DNA from: CAMCXE01 sp036520615
GTDB taxonomy: Bacteria; Pseudomonadota; Gammaproteobacteria; Pseudomonadales; Cellvibrionaceae
DNA length: 64,000 nt
Direction: 5' to 3'
Assembly: GCA_036520615.1 (NCBI GenBank)
Contig: DATDJI010000091.1
Coordinates: 1-64,000, forward strand
In this document: one piece after another, positions 1-9,070 of the stretch
Position numbering within the stretch: position 1 is the stretch's first letter
How the letters are laid out: each line of letters begins with the position of its first letter
Position numbers and translations under genes: made by a program
Notes under the pieces: model-generated
Told to the model about the DNA's origin: nothing
The model's database searches: none
The model's input: the letters and a program-made list of their open reading frames with translations, nothing else

Positions 1-126
1 ATAGAACGCGTATTCGCATGGCTGCAAAACTACCGCCGCATAACGGTTCGCTATGAATATAAGCTCAGAAATTTTCTCGGCTTTGTGCAGCTGGGATTTA
101 TTAAAATATTATTTAGGCATTTTTGA
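1..126 (+). mobile_element. IS5-family transposase, C-terminal fragment (cut by window edge)
   Basis: Frame 1 is open from the first base to a TGA at 124-126 and encodes 41 residues beginning IERVFAWLQNYRRITVRYE. This is the C-terminal signature of IS5-type DDE transposases: the catalytic Glu region followed by a Trp, paired Arg and RYE, then a hydrophobic tail of the FLGFVQLGFI type. The rest of the gene lies outside the window, so completeness cannot be judged. The stop is only 17 bases before the chrA start, so the right end of the element must lie in or very close to the chrA 5' region. I could not identify a terminal inverted repeat or target duplication from one end alone. Confidence 0.75.
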
Positions 127-143
127 GATGAGCTCTAATCACT

Positions 144-1523
144 ATGAGAACATTCACCACAACTTCTAGCACTGTCGAAGCAGAACCAGCACCTCCCTAC
201 ATCAGTTTCTGGGAAGCCTTTATTTTCTGGCTGAAATTGGGATTTATCAGCTTCGGTGGGCCTGCCGGCCAAATTTCTATCATGCATCAAGAGTTAGTAG
301 AGCGTCGTCGCTGGATTAGCGAGAAACGTTTTTTGCATGCGCTGAATTACTGCATGGTGTTGCCCGGGCCTGAGGCACAGCAGCTTGCGACCTATATTGG
401 TTGGCTAATGCATCGCACCTGGGGAGGGATTGTGGCAGGTGCACTGTTTGTGTTGCCATCGCTGTTTATTTTAGTGGCCCTGTCGTGGATTTATATCGCC
501 TACGGAGAAATCACTTGGGTAGCCGGGTTGTTCTACGGCATTAAACCTGCGGTAACCGCCATCGTCGTACACGCTGCTCATCGCATAGGTTCGAGGGCGC
601 TAAAAAATAATGTGTTGTGGGGCATCGCAGCGGCAGCGTTTGTGGCTATTTTTGCCCTGAATATTCCGTTCCCCGTTATCGTTATCGTCGCTGCAGCCAT
701 TGGTTATTTCGGTGGCCGATTTGCACCTAAATATTTCAATGCCAGTGGCGGGCATGGCAAAACAGAAAAATCCTATGGCGCAGCATTAATTGATGACCAT
801 ACGCCATCCCCTGCACATGCCAAATTCAGTTGGGCACATTTGCTAAAAATTGCAGTTGTTGGTGTGATTCTTTGGGCGGTGCCCATGGGTTTATTGATTG
901 CAACACAAGGCTGGAACGGCACGCTTACGCAAATGGCGTGGTTTTTTACCAAAGCCGCACTACTCACATTCGGCGGTGCGTATGCAGTTCTTCCATATGT
1001 TTATCAAGGAGCAGTAGGAACCTATTCCTGGTTAACTCCGACGCAAATGATTGATGGATTGGCGCTGGGTGAAACAACACCTGGCCCGCTCATCATGGTA
1101 GTTGCTTTTGTGGCTTTTGTAGGAGGTTACGTAAAGGCAGTTTTCGGTGCCGATATGCTATTCATATCGGGAGCAGTTGCTGCGACCCTGGTGACCTGGT
1201 TCACTTTTTTGCCGTCGTTTATTTTTATCCTGGCTGGCGGCCCATTAGTCGAATCAACGCACGGCGAAATGAAATTTACCGGGCCATTGACTGCTATTAC
1301 TGCAGCGGTTGTGGGCGTTATTTTGAATCTGGCTATATTCTTTGGCTATCACGTTCTCTGGCCAAAAGGCTTTAGTGGCAGCCTCGATTGGATGTCGGTG
1401 ATTATTGCCTTGGGAGCAGCTGTTGCGCTGTTCAAATTTAAACGCAACGTGATTCACGTAATCGGGTTTTGCGCGTTGATTGGCTTAATCGTAAAAATCT
1501 TTGGTATTAATACATTTATATGA
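144..1523 (+). CDS. chrA: Chromate transporter ChrA (CHR family)
   Basis: 459 residues, the usual length of the two-domain (long-chain) CHR family that exports chromate across the inner membrane. The two homologous halves are visible. The first carries LGFISFGGPAGQI, the RRRWISEKRFLHALNYC segment and LPGPEAQQLATYIGW. The second carries LTFGGAYAVLPYV, a WLT..QMIDGLALGETTPGP segment and further membrane helices. About 10-12 hydrophobic segments are present. The ATG at 144 lacks a strong Shine-Dalgarno sequence. It lies 17 bases after an IS5-type transposase stop, so transcription may come from the element. Family members also include sulfate-related or unassigned transporters, so chromate as substrate is inferred from the family only. 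Confidence 0.9.
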   Translation: MRTFTTTSSTVEAEPAPPYISFWEAFIFWLKLGFISFGGPAGQISIMHQELVERRRWISEKRFLHALNYCMVLPGPEAQQLATYIGWLMHRTWGGIVAGALFVLPSLFILVALSWIYIAYGEITWVAGLFYGIKPAVTAIVVHAAHRIGSRALKNNVLWGIAAAAFVAIFALNIPFPVIVIVAAAIGYFGGRFAPKYFNASGGHGKTEKSYGAALIDDHTPSPAHAKFSWAHLLKIAVVGVILWAVPMGLLIATQGWNGTLTQMAWFFTKAALLTFGGAYAVLPYVYQGAVGTYSWLTPTQMIDGLALGETTPGPLIMVVAFVAFVGGYVKAVFGADMLFISGAVAATLVTWFTFLPSFIFILAGGPLVESTHGEMKFTGPLTAITAAVVGVILNLAIFFGYHVLWPKGFSGSLDWMSVIIALGAAVALFKFKRNVIHVIGFCALIGLIVKIFGINTFI

Positions 1524-1777
1524 GGTGAATAAAATAATTCTTGAAAATTGCCTATTATTAAGCTTTATCTTTTTGAATGTTCTGTTAAATCAACGACAGC
1601 TTGATTCGGTTTGTTTTCGGCTAAAAACCGATATGCATCTGCAGTACAGAGTGCTTTTGATTGCCCTTTGAGCCGGATGCATATTGAGGTGGCGCAACTT
1701 ATTTTTTTGATTAATATTCAGAGAATCTAAAAATATAAGATTTGCCCTGAACTGCCGTAGTATTTTTAATACCGACA

Positions 1778-2197
1778 TTAATCTTTTAAATCAGCGGGAA
1801 CCTTTCCACCATTGGCGGCGAGTTTATTCATAACTTGCTTATGTAGCCAAATATTCATTGATGCCGAATCACCGGCATCGCCAGAATAATGCAGCTCTTC
1901 TGCAAGTGCCTTACGTGATTGCAAACTGCTATCCAGGTCCAGCAATTTAAGAAGATCAACAATGGATACGCGCCAGTTAGATGGCTGGCCGGATTTCGCT
2001 GCAAGATCATTTAAAATCTTTTCAACATCGGTTTCTGTAATCTGGGAATTTAATTCGGCTGATGCAGGACCTGCTGAAGACGGAGCTGCGCTTGGATTGG
2101 GGGTGGGCGTTGCGGGAGCCTGGGCAGCAGATGGGCTTGATGTATTTGCATGTGACGATGGAAAAATTTTATTCAGAATACTTTTAAGGATGCTCAT
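1778..2197 (-). CDS. DUF3597 domain protein
   Basis: 139 residues. A short N-terminal segment (MSILKSILNKIF) is followed by a low-complexity Ala/Pro/Ser region (residues ~17-48). The C-terminal domain (about residues 50-139) contains a TDVEKILNDLAAKSG segment, NWRVSIVDLLKLLDLDSSL, the HYSGDAGDSASMNIWLHKQV segment and a GGKVPADLKD end. This arrangement is typical of DUF3597, a small family without a proven function, found mainly in proteobacteria. An AGG ribosome binding site lies 8 bases before the ATG. It stands alone: the neighbours are a convergent chrA and a long intergenic region. I assign no function. Confidence 0.8.
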   Translation of the reverse strand: MSILKSILNKIFPSSHANTSSPSAAQAPATPTPNPSAAPSSAGPASAELNSQITETDVEKILNDLAAKSGQPSNWRVSIVDLLKLLDLDSSLQSRKALAEELHYSGDAGDSASMNIWLHKQVMNKLAANGGKVPADLKD

Positions 2198-3436
2198 AAA
2201 ATTACCTGCCTAATTGATCAATGACGTTAAAGCGCACATTCGTGCTTCAAAATTTCTGTGAAGCCGTATTGTTGATGATCAAGTTAAATCGGTCTGTGTC
2301 CGAGCGTACACTAGTATGAAACACAATTCTTTTATTTTAGCCGGGAGCAATCTTTCACTTGGCTCAAAAGGGAGAAAATTGCAATGTTGGACAAATTTTC
2401 AACAATATCATATCGCTATCTAAAGCAACGAAGCATTGCCAAGTTGTATACCGACAAAACTGCTTTTTGTTAGCTAATTTATCAAGTAATCGACCGACAT
2501 AATTTTTCAGAGATTCCTTGAATCAAGTGCCTAGTTTCGAATTAAATGGCCTGGTGATGAATATTGTGGACGAATAACTGGCCAATGCGAAACCGACCAG
2601 CTTTCAAATTCTTTTCAAGGATCCGAGATATATCTAATTGGATGCAATTAGTGTGTTTTTAAATCTATAAGTGGCATGCAATAGGCTACGTAGGGAAGGC
2701 GAGAGATTTAATAACAATATAACTGCAACAGTAAATATTGGAACGTGTCCCAATAATTCAGCAGGCCCTAATACAATTCCCGAGAGCGTAAAAAAGAAAC
2801 ACAATGACGATAAACGCATAATCAGTTAGCTTGCTAACTTAAAGAGAGAATTAAGCCATTTTCCTTGCCTGCGGATTTGAACGCAAATGTGTGTGCTTCC
2901 CATAGCGCCCTGATTTTGCAATCTCTGAAAATCACCTTACTCGTCCTCGCGTTAAATCACCAAAAAATAGGAGGCGCAGGCCATTCCGCCAAATCCGGTA
3001 TGGCACCTCTCCAGAGCCATCGAAAATAAGGGAATTTAAGATTGACGGATCTACGCGATAATGCGCTTAACCAAATATAGCTTTTTGCTATCTATACGAT
3101 CTGGGTCACTTTCGATCAAGAAAATTTCTCGTTTGCACGCGCCTACTGAAAATTAATTTTCCTGAAGATGGCGGGACATTTTTTGCGCGACAGGATGGAG
3201 ATTACGTAATATAAATGACCGGGTGAAGCACAAAAAAATTTAGCTTCGAAGCAATAAGTGGATTTACGGAGCGGTTCTTTTTATAAACATGACTATAAGT
3301 AGGTATTGCTGGGAACCCTATCACGGTTCGGGAAACGGAAATTTCTTAAAATAGCTATCGGAATCTTCCAACTTTGGTCGTCAGTCTCGTCATGTATGCG
3401 GCTGGTGGCGTCGTCATACGAGGAGCTTTATCGATA
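2198..3436. other. Gene-poor interval with a short palindrome and weak mini-ORFs
   Basis: About 1.2 kb of AT-rich sequence without a convincing gene. It holds a perfect 7-bp inverted repeat with 2-base spacer at 2823-2838 (AGTTAGC/GCTAACT), which lies just upstream of a hydrophobic 61-codon ORF on the minus strand (2634-2819) that I do not accept as a gene. A 29-codon plus-strand ORF at 2384-2473 has a purine-rich stretch (GGGAG) about 9 bases upstream, but nothing else supports it. The last ~100 bases should contain the promoter of the DUF1592 gene. Confidence 0.5.
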
Positions 3437-6172
3437 ATGCGTAAGATACTAATTATGGGAATGTTGAGCGCAATGCTCGCCGCCTGTAGCGGGCCGGGGT
3501 CGTCGTCCTCCAGTAGCTCGTCGAGCAGCAGTTCATCTTCAACCGGCAAAACCAGTAGCAGCTCCTCTAATAGCAGTAGTTCGTCGAGCAGCAGTTCATC
3601 CTCATCCGGCAAGACCAGTAGCAGCTCTTCGAGTAGCAGCAGTTCGTCGAGTAACTCATCTTCAACTAGCACCAGCGGTGGTTTCTCTGGGGATGCGACG
3701 CGCGGTAAAGCAACTTTCGCCTCTAAATGCTCCAGGTGCCACAAAGATGATAATGGTGATGGTTATTTTGGCGCCGGTGGAACCTCGGGTGATTCCGGCA
3801 TCGGCGTAATAGACCCTGATAAATTGGGTAGCCCGTCAGATTACCCAGCGTATGACGGCCGAGCGGTGACGCAACTTGCCTCGTTCATTAAAACCTCTAT
3901 GGGGCCTTTGGCAAACTGTGACGCTCAATGCGCTCAGGATGCAGCAGCCTTTATATGGTCTTTAAAAGACGGTCAGGAAGGGCCAGGAGCGGCAGTTGCT
4001 TCTTGTTCTAACCCCAGTGCCATTCATTACGGCAAGCGGGTATTACACGTATTGACGTCTTATGAGTACCACAACTCGCTCGGTAAACTCTTCGCCCTTC
4101 CTTTGCCCAACGACTATTCGTTACCAGGCAAGGTCGGATTGGACACTGAAGTTGCACGCTTACCGAACCACTCAATTGAAGCAGTCAACGAAAGCCGCTT
4201 GAATAAGTACTACGACAATGCATCTGAGATCGCGAGCTGGGCGATATCTACTCGTGGTGCCTTGCCATTTGCTTGTGATGATGCTGTTCAGTGTTCAACC
4301 GACTTCATTAATAACTTTGCCTATGTAGCCTACCGTCGCGCCCTCACCAGTGTGGAACAGGCGGAAATCACCTCTATCTTTGCCGGCGCGCCAACATTAG
4401 AAGACGGTTTGAAGTGGGCTTTGCGTACTGTATTGATGTCGCCAAACTTCCTCTATCGCTCTGAGCTGGGTACTAAGGTCGCAGATTTACTGAAGAATCC
4501 TGTTGTGTCCCAGGGCACCAAGTATGAGTTCCAAGGTACACCCAAGACCTTCTCCACTCTGAGCATCCAGCGCTACAACCGTATTAGTGTTACTGTCACT
4601 TCCAATCCTGGCTACCAGTGGACTGGCAAAGATCTGATCGCTATTACTGTTAAAGGTGTGAAGAGCCCGAAGAATAACTGGCCGGTGCTCACCATCGGTA
4701 CCGGTTTTGACAACGCGGGTGTGCTCAAGCGTCTCACCATCGATCACACCAGCTATCGAACCTACTACATCACCATCGATAAGGTACCTAACGGGCCTGT
4801 GTATTTCCTTAACGACGCAAGTTTTGCCAACAACGATTACGAGATGCCTCCAATTGAGATTTCTACCATCTCCTTTGGTGTGCTGGGGCAATCCAAGCCA
4901 GTGCAAGACGACGTCGCTAAGTTAATGGCGGCAGATCAAACCGCTTATGTGCTCGATCCTTACGAATACGCTGCTGCTTTGTCCTTTGCCTTGACGGGTT
5001 CAGCACCTTCTAAGAGTTTGCTGGACGCCGCTGTTGCAGGAGAGCTGGTTGATGTTACTAAGCGTGAAGCTCATGTCGATGCGCTGATTGATTCTGCACT
5101 CGGTAAAGCGCACGTCGAGCGTCTGGCTGGCAAGTGGTTCCGCACCGACGCCTTGAGCGAGAAGACCCGCAATGACGCGGAATTCACTCCGGAAGTGCGT
5201 CAGTCCATGATGCAGGAGATTCGCGAGATCTATAAGCATGTATTCTACAACGGTGATTTCCCCAGTATGTATGCAGGCGACTTCACGTTCTTGGATAGCA
5301 CTTTGTCGACCTTCTACAAATTACCCGGTGGAGGCAATACCCCTGGCTCGTTCCGTCTGGTGAGTACTGCCAATAGTCAGCGCGGTGGCGTTATCGCCTC
5401 CGGTGCCTACATGGCCTATAACGCTCATATGGATTACAGCTCGCCGATTCAGCGCTCTGCCCACTTCCGTCAGGACGTGTTGTGTCAGTCGATTCCGCTG
5501 CCGGTAAATCTTGAGGACTCGCAAGAGCGTGAAGCGGCTGCGCAGTTAGTGAAGTCACGTGTTGAAGCTGGTGATATCACCACAACGGATTTCTACGATA
5601 TTCAGACGAATATTCCAGGGTCTTCCTGTGCGACCTGCCATAACGCCATTATTAATCCATTGTTTGGTATGGACGACTTCGACCATGTCGGTCGCTTGCG
5701 CCCACGTGTTAACAACAAAGTGGTGCAGGATGGTCTGACATTCGTTAACGGCGTTGCGGTGCCCAAGGGCAAGGCCAATCTGGACATCACCCAGGTCAAT
5801 AATGGCAGTTACCTGTATGCCTACAATATTGTCGGAACCTTGTCTGGATCTAAAGCGGACGCCGCGAAGGCTGCGGGCGACGGCTTGAAGTTCAACGGTG
5901 CTAAAGATCTTGGCAAAGTGATTGTACAAAACGATCTGCCGGGTATCAGTGCATGTTTGATTGAAAAATCCACACGCTACGCGCTCGGTTACAGCTTGGA
6001 TAAAGCCTTTCTAGATCCTGTCGAGAACGGTCGCTATGGAATCAGTAACGGTCAGGCGGCGGAATTCGCATGTATCAAAAAAGAGCTGAGCTCGGCCTAT
6101 GCCAGAGCGAAGAGTCCGCGTGACGTTGTCAAAGCCGCCGTCATGTCCGATACATTCCGTTTCCGTAAATAA
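3437..6172 (+). CDS. Secreted DUF1592/DUF1588/DUF1585 lipoprotein with heme motifs and polyserine linker
   Basis: I start it at the ATG at 3437 because AGGAG lies 11 bases upstream and the product (911 residues) then opens with a lipoprotein signal, lipobox LAAC, Cys17. Order of parts: polyserine linker (~22-80) built from 21-residue repeats; a cytochrome-c-like segment with Cys98-x-x-Cys101-His102; DUF1587-like (~200-265); DUF1595-like (~290-350); an insertion at ~355-482; DUF1592-like (~500-600); DUF1588-like with a second heme-type motif Cys731-x-x-Cys734-His735; and DUF1585-like at the C-terminus. These domains normally occur together, usually next to a DUF1552 gene as here, and have no established function. 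The insertion ends in a FLNDA...NNDYEMPP segment resembling calcium-dependent xylan-binding modules (CBM60/CBM36 type); this assignment is tentative. The polyserine linker and lipidation suggest a surface-exposed redox protein acting on polysaccharide, which is inference. Confidence 0.85.
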   Translation: MRKILIMGMLSAMLAACSGPGSSSSSSSSSSSSSSTGKTSSSSSNSSSSSSSSSSSSGKTSSSSSSSSSSSSNSSSTSTSGGFSGDATRGKATFASKCSRCHKDDNGDGYFGAGGTSGDSGIGVIDPDKLGSPSDYPAYDGRAVTQLASFIKTSMGPLANCDAQCAQDAAAFIWSLKDGQEGPGAAVASCSNPSAIHYGKRVLHVLTSYEYHNSLGKLFALPLPNDYSLPGKVGLDTEVARLPNHSIEAVNESRLNKYYDNASEIASWAISTRGALPFACDDAVQCSTDFINNFAYVAYRRALTSVEQAEITSIFAGAPTLEDGLKWALRTVLMSPNFLYRSELGTKVADLLKNPVVSQGTKYEFQGTPKTFSTLSIQRYNRISVTVTSNPGYQWTGKDLIAITVKGVKSPKNNWPVLTIGTGFDNAGVLKRLTIDHTSYRTYYITIDKVPNGPVYFLNDASFANNDYEMPPIEISTISFGVLGQSKPVQDDVAKLMAADQTAYVLDPYEYAAALSFALTGSAPSKSLLDAAVAGELVDVTKREAHVDALIDSALGKAHVERLAGKWFRTDALSEKTRNDAEFTPEVRQSMMQEIREIYKHVFYNGDFPSMYAGDFTFLDSTLSTFYKLPGGGNTPGSFRLVSTANSQRGGVIASGAYMAYNAHMDYSSPIQRSAHFRQDVLCQSIPLPVNLEDSQEREAAAQLVKSRVEAGDITTTDFYDIQTNIPGSSCATCHNAIINPLFGMDDFDHVGRLRPRVNNKVVQDGLTFVNGVAVPKGKANLDITQVNNGSYLYAYNIVGTLSGSKADAAKAAGDGLKFNGAKDLGKVIVQNDLPGISACLIEKSTRYALGYSLDKAFLDPVENGRYGISNGQAAEFACIKKELSSAYARAKSPRDVVKAAVMSDTFRFRK
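3511..3668 (+). repeat. 63-bp tandem repeat encoding the polyserine linker
   Basis: Units start at 3511, 3574 and 3637, exactly 63 bases (21 codons) apart; the third is partial. Each unit mixes AGC/AGT and TCN serine codons and the first two end in a Gly-Lys-Thr interruption. Units 1 and 2 differ at only a few positions, so this is a recent in-frame duplication. Confidence 0.8.
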
Positions 6173-6207
6173 CAAGTGTTGCTGCGGGATCTATTGATCC
6201 CGCTGTA

Positions 6208-7527
6208 ATGGCCAACGATAGGTTTATGAATATGAACGATTCGAAAAAATTACCGCAGCCAACCGATAAAATCGCGGAAGCTCAGCGCAAGGATATACAA
6301 AAGTCACGTCGCAAATTCTTAGATTTGGTTGCCAAATCAGGTATCGGCTCGGCAACTTTGAAATACTCCAGCTTGCTGGGTGGTGTCATGACGGCTCGCT
6401 ACGCCAGTGCGGCGGATGCGCCTAAGCGAGTTGTCTATTTATATATCCACAGTGGCGCGCCCGAAGATTGGCGACCCAGCTCGGCCTCAGCCATTACTAC
6501 CAACCAGTCCTCTTATCACTATGGTCCTGGCAGTTATAACGTTGCTCCAATCTGCCATTTCCGCGGCGTTGATACAGAGGTTAGTGGACACGGTGGTGCT
6601 CGTCAGGCGCTGGGTGGTGACTACTCCCGCAACACCGTCGATGCAGATCTGGGGGCGATCCTCGGCCCTAGAAGCTATTATTCATCGATTTATTTAGGCT
6701 CGAACGCATCGGATTCTGGCACCGGAGCAGGCGTGATTATCAGTAGTGCCGGCCAGCCGGAAGATGACCCGCGGCGCGCCTTGACCCGATACTTCGGTGC
6801 AGTGCCCGAAACCGGTAAAGATGACACCTACCTACTGTCGTTTGATGCCCAAAAACGCGCGCTGGAGAACATCAAAGCTAAATTGAGCACAGACGAATAT
6901 ACGCGGGTGCAAACCCACCTTACCGCGATCGGAAAAATCGAAAGCCGTATTGCCGACCTTGCTAACGCCTCGGCACCCGATCTGAACGCCTGTAAGCCGA
7001 CGCTACCCGGAACCTATGACGACACTACCAATGCTGCCATGGTTGCTCATGCAAAATTGCAAGCGGATATTCTGGTTGCGGCCTTCAAATGCGACCTGAC
7101 TCGAGTAGGTGTACTTCAGATCGGTAACCATAACGGCTCTGGCTGGACCTATAGAGGTTTTGATGGCCACAGCGCAGCGCACTCAGGTGGCGCGTCCGTA
7201 TGGAACCCGATGATGCGAGACAAATTCGAAGTTCCGGCCTACTTCATCAAGAAATTGATGGACACCACAGATTCAACTGGCCAGCCGCTTATCAATAGCA
7301 CCGCATTCGTTCAGGTAACCTGTTTCGGCAACGGGCTGTCGCACGCGTCGACCAATGCCCCCTTCTTGTTGGCGACGAAAATGCCTAGCTTTAAACCTGG
7401 GTTTTCATCGAAGGGCACTGCTTCTACCAGTCGCGATTTCCATGCGGAAGTTGCCAAGGGCCTGGGAGTTGATCCCAAAGGCTTGAAGTTGGGTGGTGCC
7501 ACCGGTGGCGACGTCGGTCTTGTCTAA
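6208..7527 (+). CDS. DUF1552 family exported protein
   Basis: 439 residues from the first ATG; ATGs at 6226 and 6232 are equally possible because no clear ribosome binding site is visible. The N-terminus has a twin-arginine-like sequence (KSRRKFLDLVAKSG, about residues 32-45) followed by a weakly hydrophobic stretch ending near YASAADA, so Tat export of a folded, perhaps cofactor-bearing protein is likely. The rest matches the DUF1552 pattern: YLYIHSGAPEDWRPS, a GPGSYN segment, the SIYLGSNASDSGTG region, RALTRYFG, DAQKRALENIKAKL and a late HSAAHSGG motif. It starts 35 bases after the DUF1592 gene and is very probably cotranscribed. The two families are paired in Planctomycetes, Verrucomicrobia, myxobacteria and Cellvibrionaceae; the function is unknown. 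Confidence 0.85.
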   Translation: MANDRFMNMNDSKKLPQPTDKIAEAQRKDIQKSRRKFLDLVAKSGIGSATLKYSSLLGGVMTARYASAADAPKRVVYLYIHSGAPEDWRPSSASAITTNQSSYHYGPGSYNVAPICHFRGVDTEVSGHGGARQALGGDYSRNTVDADLGAILGPRSYYSSIYLGSNASDSGTGAGVIISSAGQPEDDPRRALTRYFGAVPETGKDDTYLLSFDAQKRALENIKAKLSTDEYTRVQTHLTAIGKIESRIADLANASAPDLNACKPTLPGTYDDTTNAAMVAHAKLQADILVAAFKCDLTRVGVLQIGNHNGSGWTYRGFDGHSAAHSGGASVWNPMMRDKFEVPAYFIKKLMDTTDSTGQPLINSTAFVQVTCFGNGLSHASTNAPFLLATKMPSFKPGFSSKGTASTSRDFHAEVAKGLGVDPKGLKLGGATGGDVGLV

Positions 7528-7570
7528 TCGCGATTAGAACCTCGCGGCAAATTAATTAGTGTTAAATCCT

Positions 7571-7603
7571 AAGCCCTGCCAAATTAATTGGCAGGGCTTT
7601 TTT
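7571..7603 (+). terminator. Rho-independent terminator after the DUF1552 gene
   Basis: A 10-bp stem (AAGCCCTGCC at 7571-7580, GGCAGGGCTT at 7590-7599) with a 9-base AT-rich loop, followed by T6. It closes the DUF1592-DUF1552 unit. Confidence 0.9.
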
Positions 7604-7668
7604 ATTGTGCGTTTTTGTCGCCCTCGATATTCTTTTATCACCACATTTATACCTATTGGGTTGTCTTA

Positions 7669-9036
7669 ATGAACCAATTTAATTTCCCCGCTGGAATACT
7701 GGTGTGTCCGGTTTGCGCGCAAAATGTGGTTTCACATAGCTGTAGTGGGTGCAACACTGAGTTTTTCTCCCTGGGAGAAATTCCCTGCCTGTTTACCACC
7801 GGTATTCAACAAAAAAATTTATGGCAGCATCAAATGGCGATGATGGAGTTCCAGGGCGCTGATGCGCTTGAGCAGCTCGACTACATTCTGCAGGGTTATG
7901 ACATTACGCCTCTTACCCGCGACCGCTTGGAGCAGGCAAGAGCCGCCATGAGCGACAGTCTCGAAGTCATCATGGGGCAGCTGAAAAAGGCTGATTTGCA
8001 AAGCCTGCGAGACTCGGTGTACGAGCAGATGCGGGTGGATAATCCCACTGAGTATTACCACCATATTTTGCGCGACTGGGCTTGGGATGCAGTTCCCAGT
8101 CGACATTTTAAAACCCACGTTAACGATGCGAATCTAAAGCGCGTATTAGATGTATGGCCAAATCCCGCACCTGGGAAAATGCTATTTTTAGGTGCCGGGG
8201 CGGGGCGCCTAAGTTGGGATTTGCACCGTGTACTTAAACCGGAATTTACGCTTGCCGCTGATATCAATCCATTTTTGCTCAGTTGCGCCCACACATTAAT
8301 CAAAGCGCGCGAATCGATAACGCTGCCGGAGCTTTATACCTACCCACAGATCGGTTTTCCCTACGCAAGATCATGGCTGATGGAACCGCCGCAGGACCCA
8401 CAGGGGCTGCATCGCAATTGGTTTGCCCTGGGTGCGGATGTGTGGAATATGCCGTTGCAGGAGGCATCAATGGATACCGTAGTAACCTCTTGGTTATTGG
8501 ACGTGACCGGCGGCGACGTTAAAGATCTGATTGCGGTCGTAGACTATCTGCTCAAGCCAGGCGGTTATTGGATCAACACCGGCCCGCTACTCTATTCCGC
8601 GCAATTAAATTTCGACCTTAAATATTCTGCCGAGGAAATTCTCGAATTTGCCGACATGGCAGGATTTGACGTGGAACAGCAGAGTGTTGAGGAGGCAGAG
8701 CACATGGCTTCCCCCTTGAACGCGCGTTATCACCATGAGCAACTATTTTCATTTTCAGCCCGCAAGCGCACACAAAGCAAGGCACCGCCTGTACCTGGTA
8801 AAACTTCTGAATGGCTAACACCGGCTTGGTTGGTCATGCATCATTTGCCGGTTCCGGATATACAGTTTCAGTGTCAAATCGGCCATGAATTTATCGCCAG
8901 GGTGTTAAACTTAATTGACGGAAAAAGAAGCATTTATCTGATTGCACAATTGGTACAACCCTATTTGCCTGAGGGCGTGGATGCGAAAGAGGCTGTGGTT
9001 GTTTTATTTGGCCAAATTTTGGAGGGGATGGCTTAG
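7669..9036 (+). CDS. Carnosine N-methyltransferase-like (N2227) SAM-dependent methyltransferase
   Basis: I use the ATG at 7669 (455 residues); the upstream in-frame extension to 7588 overlaps the terminator stem and is unlikely to be translated. Residues 13-28 form a zinc-ribbon-like CxxC...CxxC (Cys13, 16, 25, 28). Residues ~100-345 follow the N2227/carnosine N-methyltransferase pattern: SAM motif LFLGAGAGRLSWDLH (~172), a WNMPLQEASMDTVVT stretch, LKPGGYWINTGPLLYS (~295-310), and a late HEQLFSFSARK strand. The last ~70 residues (IGHEFIARVLNLIDGKRS onward) look like a small winged-helix module of the PqqD type. The eukaryotic enzyme methylates carnosine; the bacterial substrate is unknown and the added zinc ribbon and C-terminal module are not part of the eukaryotic protein. 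No partner gene is adjacent. Confidence 0.75.
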   Translation: MNQFNFPAGILVCPVCAQNVVSHSCSGCNTEFFSLGEIPCLFTTGIQQKNLWQHQMAMMEFQGADALEQLDYILQGYDITPLTRDRLEQARAAMSDSLEVIMGQLKKADLQSLRDSVYEQMRVDNPTEYYHHILRDWAWDAVPSRHFKTHVNDANLKRVLDVWPNPAPGKMLFLGAGAGRLSWDLHRVLKPEFTLAADINPFLLSCAHTLIKARESITLPELYTYPQIGFPYARSWLMEPPQDPQGLHRNWFALGADVWNMPLQEASMDTVVTSWLLDVTGGDVKDLIAVVDYLLKPGGYWINTGPLLYSAQLNFDLKYSAEEILEFADMAGFDVEQQSVEEAEHMASPLNARYHHEQLFSFSARKRTQSKAPPVPGKTSEWLTPAWLVMHHLPVPDIQFQCQIGHEFIARVLNLIDGKRSIYLIAQLVQPYLPEGVDAKEAVVVLFGQILEGMA

Positions 9037-9070
9037 ATTGGGTGACTAACTTTGACTTTCACACTAGCGC

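Noticed and set aside
2634..2819. Hydrophobic 61-codon ORF on the minus strand
   Set aside because: No ribosome binding site and no recognisable domain; the hydrophobic composition can arise from AT-rich DNA. It may be a remnant.
3511..3668. CRISPR-like or VNTR non-coding array
   Set aside because: The periodic sequence is coding polyserine in frame, with no spacers.
3355..3744. Leu/Glu/Asp-rich ORF opposite the DUF1592 gene
   Set aside because: It is only the complement of the polyserine codons.
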